From the IMG/VR virus record IMGVR_UViG_3300044301_003845, positions 1 through 22,221 of that record: DNA of 22,221 bases; one strand, given 5' to 3'. Below are positions 1 to 5,737 of the stretch, in pieces. This DNA is from a virus. Under the pieces are notes generated by a model, which was not told the DNA's origin, searched no databases, and was given only the letters and a program-made list of their open reading frames with translations. Position 1 is the stretch's first letter, and each line of letters opens with the position of its first letter. The position numbers were made by a program, and so were the translations under genes.

Positions 1-1121
1 AATCTTACACCAAATGTTACTTTATTTAAAGTATTTAGTGGCGATGTAACACCTACTGAGAATGAATTAGCCCATATATTAAGATACATTTTAAGTAATG
101 TTATATTGCCTTGGAATAATGCTGCAAATATATCAGTACCTAATTCACCTAAACATATATTACCATTACCATACGTGTTGAAATGATTTATCATATTAGT
201 TTCACCATATCTATCAGCAGTATATACAAATGGATGCTCTAATCCATATAAATATGGAAATTTATGAGCTACTGTACCAACAAATTCAGTTTTAACCATA
301 TGTTGACCTTTTGATATTCTGCGATGATTTGTTACTAATGTTATTAAATCTACTGTAAAACATACTACTAATTTACCATAAGGTAATTCAGCATATTGTG
401 TAGTCATATCAGCATTAGTTACATTTATTTTAACATCATCTAATAACACTCTAATATTAACAAACCATTTACCTGGATTAATTTCTCCAAAATGGTCATA
501 CTTAATATCATTAGCGTGGTCTACATTTTCATACATAACTGTATTCCATACTCCAACCATTTCATTATTATCATCAATTTCAGGATATAATCTGCCAAGT
601 CTATCAGAACCAGCGTCACTATATTCACCACGATATCCTCTTAATGTTCTGCCATAATGTGGAATAGTGCTAATCTCTACTTTAACATTATCATATCCTG
701 TTGTAAAACTATTTAACAGTTCATATAATAGACCTTTTGCTTCATTTAAGTCATCATCAGTATAAAGCTCTGTTCCATCTTTTCGATAACGATATAACAT
801 TCCATCAAGAGTATCTAATGAATCTTGGAAATTTTGATATCTCCAATTATTTCTTTCTAATAGTTTATGAATACTATTAGCTCCACGTCTTTTCTTCCAA
901 TGTGGATATAATATATTGCTAATATTATCTTTTATTTTATTATATGTTCCTGGTTGCCATCTAGCAGTTTTAGTAGCTACTAAATCCATTTCATATCTTT
1001 CATTAAAAGCTAATAACTTTTCTGAAAACTCAGCAAATCCTGATAATTGTTGATAGTCTAAATGATTTAAATCTAAATCAGGCGTCTCTGGTTTTGCTGT
1101 AAAATCAAATGAATATTGCAT
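1..1121 (-). CDS. E2-like (ubiquitin-conjugating fold) protein, C-terminus cut by window edge
   Basis: The frame is open from an ATG at 1121 to the left edge, giving at least 373 residues. The start follows a good ribosome site (AAAGGAGT, about 8 bases upstream). The N-terminal ~220 residues are charged and unrecognised. The later part looks like an E2 core: a strand-rich stretch, then HKFPYLYGLEHPFVY (about 286-300), then NHFNTYGNGNICLGEL (312-327). His313-x-Asn315 followed by Cys323 reproduces the eukaryotic E2 arrangement of HPN with the catalytic Cys eight residues after the Asn, and the ICL and GEL positions also match. A helix follows, then SPLN. By family knowledge such a protein would take an activated ubiquitin-like protein onto the Cys; the role here is inferred. 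It lies just downstream of a Ubl gene, so the two probably work together. No E1 or JAB peptidase is visible; they would lie past the left edge if present. Fold confidence rests on motif reading, not on a profile search. Confidence 0.66.
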   Translation of the reverse strand, partial: MQYSFDFTAKPETPDLDLNHLDYQQLSGFAEFSEKLLAFNERYEMDLVATKTARWQPGTYNKIKDNISNILYPHWKKRRGANSIHKLLERNNWRYQNFQDSLDTLDGMLYRYRKDGTELYTDDDLNEAKGLLYELLNSFTTGYDNVKVEISTIPHYGRTLRGYRGEYSDAGSDRLGRLYPEIDDNNEMVGVWNTVMYENVDHANDIKYDHFGEINPGKWFVNIRVLLDDVKINVTNADMTTQYAELPYGKLVVCFTVDLITLVTNHRRISKGQHMVKTEFVGTVAHKFPYLYGLEHPFVYTADRYGETNMINHFNTYGNGNICLGELGTDIFAALFQGNITLLKMYLNIWANSFSVGVTSPLNTLNKVTFGVR

Positions 1122-1350
1122 TTTTATTTACTCCTTTATTTATCTCAGGGGAGATTGTATCACACATCTATCTCGATAGGAAAGGATAAGTATCCCCCCT
1201 GATGTATTCTAGTATTAATCAAATAAGCTGATTAGGGATTGAGGAAGTGACTTGACTATCTATTGCTAATTCTCCATTGCTGGACCATAGCTCAATGTAC
1301 TGTGCTTTTTCTCATACCTAAAAGAACCTTATTTGTACCCAATGTGATAA
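1122..1350 (-). promoter_or_regulatory. Structured leader or intergenic element before the E2-like gene
   Basis: This 229-base gap has no gene. Near the E2-like start, 1145-1155 pairs with 1192-1202 (11 positions). The one imperfect pair is A-C on the plus strand but G-U on the minus strand, so the RNA form fits the leftward transcript. Inside are small hairpins CTAT-CGAG-ATAG and GGAT-ACTT-ATCC (minus strand). The 3' arm ends 23 bases before the start codon and has no U-run, so a leader structure is more likely than a terminator. The remainder (about 1204-1350) shows only weak inverted repeats and no promoter I would defend. Confidence 0.4.
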
Positions 1351-1608
1351 TTACTGATTACCACCTCTTTTGTTACCTGCAACATGAACAACTCTATCAT
1401 CTTCAGCAACTGGTGTTGAATCAGAAGAATCAACATCATTAACACAAATATGACCTGTTAATCCTAACTCTTCTCTTAATGCGCCAACTGTGTTAGCTTC
1501 ATTGTTTTCTGTTGCTGCCATTACTACTCTTGTTGGTTGTAATGTCATTGTACCATTCATTAGTTGAATAGTTGTTTCTGTTGTAGTTACTACTGTTTCT
1601 GTAGCCAT
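1351..1608 (-). CDS. Ubiquitin-like (beta-grasp, ThiS/MoaD-type) protein ending in Gly-Gly-Asn-Gln
   Basis: An 85-residue protein. After a Thr-rich first strand pair (about 6-32), TVGALREELGL (40-50) forms the expected helix. Then HICVNDVDSSDSTPVAEDDRV (53-73) follows the ThiS/MoaD pattern of 'VN...T.l.dgD.V', and the chain closes with VVHVAGNKRGG (73-83). Gly82-Gly83 sits at the place of the conjugating di-glycine, with only Asn-Gln after it, like a precursor that a peptidase would trim. The pattern and size are seen directly; the Ubl call is inference from family knowledge. The gene starts two bases after the stop of the 57-residue gene upstream and precedes the E2-like gene on the same strand. 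Unlike ThiS or MoaD it has no thiamine or molybdopterin genes nearby, so a protein-conjugation role is more likely. A weak GAGAG ribosome site lies upstream. Confidence 0.66.
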   Translation of the reverse strand: MATETVVTTTETTIQLMNGTMTLQPTRVVMAATENNEANTVGALREELGLTGHICVNDVDSSDSTPVAEDDRVVHVAGNKRGGNQ

Positions 1609-1609
1609 T

Positions 1610-1783
1610 TTATTTACTCTCTTTCTCGCTTTTATGCGAACTATGAGAACTATTGTTCTCGTGATTAATCAATAATATGCTAGATGCCATATCTACCATA
1701 TTCACGTGTTCTTCTTTATTATATTTCAACTGTTCAAGCAATTTCTTACCTTTCTCAGTCAAGCCATATAATTTTTCTGACAT
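1610..1783 (-). CDS. Small hypothetical protein (57 aa)
   Basis: The ATG at 1783 follows a strong GAGGAGG ribosome site, and the stop (1610-1612) lies just before the Ubl start, so the two are translated as a pair. The N-terminus SEKLYGLTEKGKKLLEQLK resembles the last helix and wing of PadR-like winged-helix proteins, but the protein is too short for a full domain. The C-terminal third is Ser/His/Lys rich and probably unstructured. No function can be assigned; its position makes it a possible accessory of the Ubl/E2-like pair. Confidence 0.65.
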   Translation of the reverse strand: MSEKLYGLTEKGKKLLEQLKYNKEEHVNMVDMASSILLINHENNSSHSSHKSEKESK

Positions 1784-1785
1784 AC

Positions 1786-1980
1786 TTAATCCTCCTCTAT
1801 TTGTATGTTCATTTTATCTACTAAAAATAACAATACCGCTATTTCAAAGAAATCATCATGAGTGACACCTTCAGCATTATCTATAATAATTAACGCTTTC
1901 TGTAGTGTTTTATTATTCATTTTATCTACTTTCTTCTTAAATACGTGATATTGTTCCATTACACTTACTATTTTTTCCAT
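1786..1980 (-). CDS. Small hypothetical helical protein (64 aa)
   Basis: The start at 1980 follows AAGGAG, which lies inside the last codons of the HNH gene upstream. The stop is two bases before the start of the next gene, so it belongs to a coupled run HNH - this gene - 57-aa gene - Ubl. The protein is predicted mostly helical, with a hydrophobic stretch FFEIAVLLFLVDKMNI near the C-terminus that looks amphipathic rather than membrane spanning. No family recognised. Confidence 0.65.
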   Translation of the reverse strand: MEKIVSVMEQYHVFKKKVDKMNNKTLQKALIIIDNAEGVTHDDFFEIAVLLFLVDKMNIQIEED

Positions 1981-1981
1981 A

Positions 1982-2758
1982 CTACTCCTTCGGTATTATA
2001 CCATTCCAAGACTTAGGATAAATCTTTTTTGGTAATGTTTTTATTATTTTAATATCTTCATATCTAATTTTACTATGCTTAGATATATTTTCTTTAGAAG
2101 GTAACCATCTTAGATTATAATGAGAAAAGCATCTTTGTAAATCTTTTTTATTTTTTGGATTATACGCAGATACAGGTATAATATGGTCTATATGGTAATT
2201 TAAATTCTTAAGCTTTTTAATACTCATGCCTAAGCTTTTTGCATTAATACTTAAAGATTTTAAACAATCTTTATAGTTTATAATATCATGACTATTATTA
2301 TATGGCTTATTATCTAATGATGCTTTTATTGAATGTAAAAGTAATCGTTTTAAGCTATATTTAATAGGATTATTATAATATCTTTGCATATCATTTACTC
2401 TTCTTTTTAGTTTAGCTTTTTCTTTTCTTGCTTTACATTCAATACTTTCATGATATTCTATCCTCGATGTTTGCCATTCAAGTCTTTTATTTTGCAATTC
2501 TATTTCTTTTTTATTAGCTATTTTCTTATTTATCTTTGATTGTGTTCGAAATTGATTAAAATAAAATGCTTTATCTATCCATCTTTTAAATGATTTTGTT
2601 ATATCTTTTTTAGCAAAATGATTAATATAACTAAGTGGTATATCTTTCCTTTTATAAGTAATTCCTCTAATTATTACTTGTTTTGTATTATCATTTATAG
2701 ATTCTTTAATAGCTAACGCATCTTCATATCCAGTCCAATCTTTTTTTTCTAACATCAT
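1982..2758 (-). CDS. HNH endonuclease
   Basis: A 258-residue, very basic protein. The C-terminal part holds an HNH nuclease motif: HIDHIIPVSA (189-198) with Asp191-His192, then NLRWLP starting at Asn215, then Asn224 in KENISK, the usual beta-beta-alpha metal-finger order. The central region (about 70-130) is a long Lys/Glu-rich helix and the N-terminus is unassigned. The family cuts double-stranded DNA; in phages such genes are homing endonucleases or packaging-associated nickases. Here it is far from the terminase, on the opposite strand, and bounded upstream by a hairpin-rich gap, which favours a free-standing homing-type enzyme (inference). The start is the first of two adjacent ATGs after AAAGGAGC. 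Confidence 0.85.
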   Translation of the reverse strand: MMLEKKDWTGYEDALAIKESINDNTKQVIIRGITYKRKDIPLSYINHFAKKDITKSFKRWIDKAFYFNQFRTQSKINKKIANKKEIELQNKRLEWQTSRIEYHESIECKARKEKAKLKRRVNDMQRYYNNPIKYSLKRLLLHSIKASLDNKPYNNSHDIINYKDCLKSLSINAKSLGMSIKKLKNLNYHIDHIIPVSAYNPKNKKDLQRCFSHYNLRWLPSKENISKHSKIRYEDIKIIKTLPKKIYPKSWNGIIPKE

Positions 2759-3029
2759 AATATTGCTCCTTTACGTGTTTATATTAACTAAGTAGCAGTT
2801 ATGTACTGATATATCACTAAGTGGATACATTTGCGTGTTCAGCATACTGCTACTTAATTAATTGTTTAATTGAGGTAGAGAGTCAGGTGCGCTAGATGTC
2901 TTAATAGGGATAAAACCCATACCTAACTCTCTTTTTCAGAGTATCAAAAGGGTGACATGAATGGTAATATCAATAACCTGTAACCACCTGGCATATCTCA
3001 CGATGGATGCTCTCTACTCTGTCAGTAAG
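2759..3029 (-). promoter_or_regulatory. Gene-free gap with nested inverted repeats and TAAACACGT motif
   Basis: No gene fits here. On the downstream (left) side a perfect 10-base inverted repeat, 2790-2799 with 2846-2855 (AAGTAGCAGT), encloses smaller repeats. On the right side 2875-2882 pairs with 3010-3017 (GTAGAGAG/CTCTCTAC), and directly inside it 2884-2889 pairs with 2985-2990 (CAGGTG/CACCTG). Two further hairpins lie within (CTCT-GAAAA-AGAG and GGG-TTTTAT-CCC, minus strand). Between hairpin and HNH start lies AATATAAACACGTAAA (2785 to 2770, minus strand), a motif found at two other noncoding sites. This looks like a structured RNA or untranslated region plus a possible promoter; function unknown. 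Confidence 0.45.
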
Positions 3030-3602
3030 TTATTTTATAAATGGCCATAGTATTACATTTAAGATACTTGGTTGGTATTTAACCACTCCTACTATTAAAT
3101 ATAATATGAATATCCAACCTATTAAATAAGTTAAATCTTCATCTGTCCATTGACCTTTAAAGTTAATCCACCATGATTTAATACTACTTAATCGTGATGG
3201 TTCAGCTTTTTCCCATACTTTTTTCATAAAGTCATCTCCTACTTTTAATGCTTTGTTTTCTTTTTCTATTTTTTCATAGAACTTTTCCCAATGCTCCACT
3301 TCTTCATCAGTTAATGGTTCAACAAATAACCTTTGTAATGGAGTATTTTCTATATCATCTCTACCAACTGTATGAGTTAATGCATATTCATTATATTCAT
3401 CTTCTTCAGGTGGATAATCAGGTGACCAGAAATCATTACATATTGGAGGTAATGTATCATCCTTATTACTTTCTGGCTCAAGGACACAATCACTAACATC
3501 ATGTCCTTGTTCTCTTAATTCTATAATAGCATCTTCCATAGTTTCAGGAACATCATTACATTCTTCTACTAGTTTACCATCTCTATAATATTTCCAAGAC
3601 AT
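3030..3602 (-). CDS. Acidic protein with C-terminal membrane anchor (190 aa)
   Basis: The first ~150 residues are strongly acidic, with EPES and PPEEDEYNEY stretches, and probably poorly ordered. The C-terminal 35 residues (from TYLIGWIFILYLIVGVV to the end) are hydrophobic and can form one or two membrane segments, so the protein likely sits in the host inner membrane with its acidic part in the cytoplasm (inference). The ATG at 3602 overlaps the stop of the gene upstream (TAATG) after GAGGTAG, indicating translational coupling. No family recognised. Confidence 0.7.
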   Translation of the reverse strand: MSWKYYRDGKLVEECNDVPETMEDAIIELREQGHDVSDCVLEPESNKDDTLPPICNDFWSPDYPPEEDEYNEYALTHTVGRDDIENTPLQRLFVEPLTDEEVEHWEKFYEKIEKENKALKVGDDFMKKVWEKAEPSRLSSIKSWWINFKGQWTDEDLTYLIGWIFILYLIVGVVKYQPSILNVILWPFIK

Positions 3603-3790
3603 TATTCTACCTCACTTTCATCATAATATGGTATTTCATCACATTCTGACCAATGTTTAGCTTCTTTAATAGCTTCTTCTTTGTCATTATATGCATAAAA
3701 TCCTGTTTGTATTGGATTATGTTTATTATCCATTAAAACTGCTTTCCAACCACATATTGGCTGATAAACAGTTATGTAATAACCTTCCAT
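3602..3790 (-). CDS. Small hypothetical protein (62 aa)
   Basis: I place the start at the ATG at 3790, because AAAGGCGG lies at the right distance before it. The earlier in-frame ATG at 3814 lacks a ribosome site and overlaps the basic gene upstream. The protein has a short beta-rich first half (YYITVYQPICGWKAVL) and a helix (NDKEEAIKEAKHW) ending in an acidic tail. Small phage proteins with a YAY...KEEAIKEAK pattern are common but have no assigned role. Confidence 0.7.
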   Translation of the reverse strand: MEGYYITVYQPICGWKAVLMDNKHNPIQTGFYAYNDKEEAIKEAKHWSECDEIPYYDESEVE

Positions 3791-3791
3791 A

Positions 3792-3917
3792 TTAAACCGC
3801 CTTTCTTTTAGCATTTCTCGCTTTTATACGTGCTATTTGTGCAGGTGTTCTACCATGCCGTTTTAATTGAATATTCTTTTTCTTTCTATCCATTTTAGTT
3901 TGCTTACTATTTCTCAT
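3792..3917 (-). CDS. Very basic small protein (41 aa)
   Basis: A short gene after AAGAGGT, with its stop just before the ribosome site start of the next gene. Composition is dominated by Lys and Arg (RKKKNIQLKRHGRTP, then IARIKARNAKRKAV), giving a high positive charge compatible with nucleic-acid binding. No family recognised. Confidence 0.6.
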   Translation of the reverse strand: MRNSKQTKMDRKKKNIQLKRHGRTPAQIARIKARNAKRKAV

Positions 3918-3932
3918 AATTACCTCTTTTCT

Positions 3933-4301
3933 TTATTTTTTTGGTTGTCTATTTTTAATTTGTACTTCTTTATTGCAATTATTACAAAATCCTTTTACTA
4001 GCCATGATGTTTCAAATTTCCATGATTTTCGTGCTTCTGTATTATGAACAGCACAATCATAAGGATAATTCTTTACATTTGATGGCCATTGAACTATTTG
4101 AGCAAATACATCAGAACTATAACATTCTTTACAACAGAAATTAAATCCTTTTGGTTTTATAGGAGTTAAATTACTGTTATATAAATCTTTTCCACTGATA
4201 TAATGTTCAACAGGCTTTACTTCATGGCATTTTATATTTAACCATACTGGATAATTATATTGCTTTTTATTAACAAAATATAATTTAGGAAGATTCTTCA
4301 T
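3933..4301 (-). CDS. Cys-rich, zinc-binding-like protein (122 aa)
   Basis: The protein has several Cys pairs: Cys25, FCCKEC (about 55-60), DCAVH (about 82-86) and FCNNCNK near the C-terminus. The CxxC pairs suggest one or two zinc ribbons formed in the order CKEC ... CNNC. Trp and aromatic residues are frequent between them. By analogy such small phage zinc proteins bind nucleic acid or host proteins, but nothing here fixes the role. It starts after AGCGAGGTAG and leads a coupled run of four genes ending at 3030. The motif TAAACACGTAAAA lies just upstream. Confidence 0.7.
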   Translation of the reverse strand: MKNLPKLYFVNKKQYNYPVWLNIKCHEVKPVEHYISGKDLYNSNLTPIKPKGFNFCCKECYSSDVFAQIVQWPSNVKNYPYDCAVHNTEARKSWKFETSWLVKGFCNNCNKEVQIKNRQPKK

Positions 4302-4343
4302 CTTACTACCTCGCTTTCTTTATTTTACGTGTTTATTATTAAA

Positions 4344-4471
4344 AATGTTGAGAGATGCTAACCCTGAGGCCCTCGCTAGCCTCACGCCACCGCCCCTACT
4401 CTGCGTAGAGTGCCCATTTCATTGGGTATGAATATTTCATCATCCCACTCATCCTCGCATCTCTCAATATT
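4344..4471. ncRNA. Candidate structured RNA: closing stem with four hairpins
   Basis: A 15-base stem (4344-4358 with 4457-4471) with one imperfect pair encloses four hairpins in a row: TGAGGC/GCCTCA (4365-4384), TACTCT-GCGT-AGAGTG (4397-4412), CCCA/TGGG (4413-4426) and ATGAA/TTCAT (4428-4440). No gene overlaps. The imperfect pairs are G-U if read from the plus strand, but the U-run that could end the RNA (CATTTTT) follows the stem on the minus strand, so the strand is undecided. No known RNA family recognised. Confidence 0.45.
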
Positions 4472-4580
4472 AAATCAAAATTTTAGACAGTTTAAAGTCA
4501 TGTCTAGGACTATCAAGGAAGAGTATTTGAGTTAGTTTTACTTCTTACTCAGGAAGACGGACTAAACGCCCTATTATATG
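4472..4580 (-). other. Remainder of gene-free gap 4302-4580
   Basis: Contains weak inverted repeats only, such as TAGAC/GTCTA around 4483-4505 and GAGT/ACTC around 4528-4550. No promoter, terminator or small gene could be supported. Confidence 0.3.
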
Positions 4581-4766
4581 TTATATTGGATTCACTTCAT
4601 TAGTTTTACTCCTTTTATTTATCGTTTTTATGTATGCATCTTTTATTCTATCTTTATACTGCTTAAGAGTATGCTCTAAATGCTTAATTCTTTTTTCCTG
4701 CTCAATACAACAACTACAACAATGTTCAAAATTAGTAGGTTCTTTATGCCTTGGTTTATGTGCCAT
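4581..4766 (-). CDS. Small Cys-cluster, coiled-coil protein (61 aa)
   Basis: After AAAGGAGTAATAC the gene encodes a short basic protein with HCCSCC near residue 15-20, a compact Cys cluster that could hold a metal. It is followed by a continuous charged helix (QEKRIKHLEHTLKQYKDRIKDA) with heptad-like spacing, likely a coiled coil. The His residues around the cluster (HKPRHKEP, EH) add possible ligands. No family recognised. Confidence 0.65.
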   Translation of the reverse strand: MAHKPRHKEPTNFEHCCSCCIEQEKRIKHLEHTLKQYKDRIKDAYIKTINKRSKTNEVNPI

Positions 4767-4824
4767 TATGTATTACTCCTTTTAAAAAAAATCATTTAAC
4801 TCACAGCTATGTGTGTAGTACTAT

Positions 4825-4870
4825 AAAAAAAACATATCTATCCCGCTTAATATAAACAGGATAGATATGT
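4825..4870 (-). terminator. Intrinsic terminator of the leftward unit's first gene
   Basis: On the minus strand a perfect 12-base stem (ACATATCTATCC with GGATAGATATGT; 4832-4843 and 4859-4870) with a 15-base loop is followed at once by seven U residues (4825-4831). It lies 20 bases after the stop of the 4891-5268 gene, so that gene is transcribed as a separate unit from the rest of the left arm. Confidence 0.88.
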
Positions 4871-4890
4871 CGTAAAGCTTTAAGGTGAAT

Positions 4891-5268
4891 CTATTCAACA
4901 GTATCAGAAAACTCAACAGAATCATATAAATCGTCAATAGCTTTAACATCTTTGACAACAAATTCAATTCTATGATTGCATAATTTACCATTAAAATAGG
5001 TATTATCATTATTAGGTTTATAACGATAAGTTATTCCTGATTCATTACTAGGAATACAATTAGCAAAACGAGCTTGTTCAGATTCAGTTAATTCACGAGA
5101 TAATTTAACAGTCAAATTACCTTTATCAGTAACAGTAGGAAAATCAAACATCATTAAATCCTTAATAGTTCTAATAGATTTAACAGTTTCAAAGATTTCA
5201 GTTCTACATTCAATAAACTGATTAGACAAAGCATTTATAAATTTATCAAAATATTCATTCATATTCAT
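4891..5268 (-). CDS. First leftward gene, hypothetical protein (125 aa)
   Basis: I choose the ATG at 5268 because AAAGGAATTATC precedes it; a longer in-frame reading to 5361 would run through the inverted repeats of the leader and lacks a ribosome site. The protein is a soluble alpha/beta chain without membrane segments: a helical start (MNMNEYFDKFINALSNQFIE), a central strand region with LTVKLSRELTESEQARFANC and a C-terminal RIEFVVKDVKAIDDLY. Position next to the divergent control region, its own terminator and a structured leader suggest an early-expressed, post-transcriptionally controlled gene (inference). No family recognised. Confidence 0.75.
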   Translation of the reverse strand: MNMNEYFDKFINALSNQFIECRTEIFETVKSIRTIKDLMMFDFPTVTDKGNLTVKLSRELTESEQARFANCIPSNESGITYRYKPNNDNTYFNGKLCNHRIEFVVKDVKAIDDLYDSVEFSDTVE

Positions 5269-5503
5269 GATAATTCCTTTCATTTTTATTATATCAGATT
5301 TATTCGTTAATGCTATGCAACAATCTGATATAATTGCATAGCAAGGTGTAAGTGGGCACATTGGTGCACTGATTGAAAATTTTATAGCAAGTTAGTTTCG
5401 ATGAAAGTTCGCCGTTGTATATCACCTGAACTTTCAACGAAAGTAAGTTGGTATAGCCCTTTTTTTCAAGCGGTGTACCAACTTGTATATCTCGTGCACG
5501 CAT
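5269..5503 (-). promoter_or_regulatory. Highly structured leader of the first leftward gene
   Basis: Four sets of inverted repeats lie before the ATG at 5268. Two are interlocked: 5289-5300 with 5322-5333 (12 of 12) and 5311-5320 with 5334-5343 (10 of 10). Upstream of these, 5389-5410 pairs with 5428-5449 (19 of 22) and 5445-5453 with 5476-5484 (9 of 9). The last two share bases 5445-5449, so they cannot both form fully. The arrangement resembles a riboregulator with mutually exclusive folds or a pseudoknot; protein operator use of the same palindromes is the alternative. Confidence 0.5.
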
Positions 5504-5737
5504 TCTAAGGCTATTTTTTGAAAAGAGTGTATTTCAACGTGTTTTTGTGAGGAATCGCTGATGAAAGGGGGGCCTTATATAGCTACTAGTATCTGCTATT
5601 TTTTAATATAAACACGTTAATACTAGTATATAGTAGTATTATATACTACTACGTAGTAAAATAACCCAAAATGGTATATAAGTCAAGCTTTTTATTTTTT
5701 TCTTGTTTTATATATTATTTTAATATTATATTTAGAA
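5504..5737. promoter_or_regulatory. Divergent control region with clustered palindromes
   Basis: No gene lies here. It holds two copies of TACTAGTA (5584-5591, 5621-5628), a perfect inverted repeat 5631-5639/5643-5651, the 12-base palindrome TACTACGTAGTA (5647-5658) and a 9-base inverted pair AACGTGTTT/AAACACGTT (5536-5544, 5610-5618). The motif TATAAACACGTTAA sits at 5607-5620. A possible rightward promoter is TTGTTT (5703) and TATATT (5727) with 18 bases between; transcription would then begin very near the ATG at 5738. No convincing leftward promoter was found. Confidence 0.45.

Noticed and set aside
1204-1350. Possible tRNA in the gap after the Ubl gene
   Set aside because: No T-loop consensus, no cloverleaf with an anticodon arm and no matching acceptor stem could be built on either strand.
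4450-4471. Hammerhead-ribozyme-like bases (GGATGAG ... GAAA on the minus strand)
   Set aside because: The conserved CTGATGA core is not present and the stems do not match a hammerhead layout.
5269-5361. Longer N-terminus for the 4891-5268 gene
   Set aside because: The extra 31 codons lie over the interlocked repeats and have no ribosome site; a good one precedes the ATG at 5268.
5300-5503. 67-codon leftward open frame in the leader of the first leftward gene
   Set aside because: No ribosome site, and it runs through four sets of inverted repeats that are better explained as RNA or operator structure.
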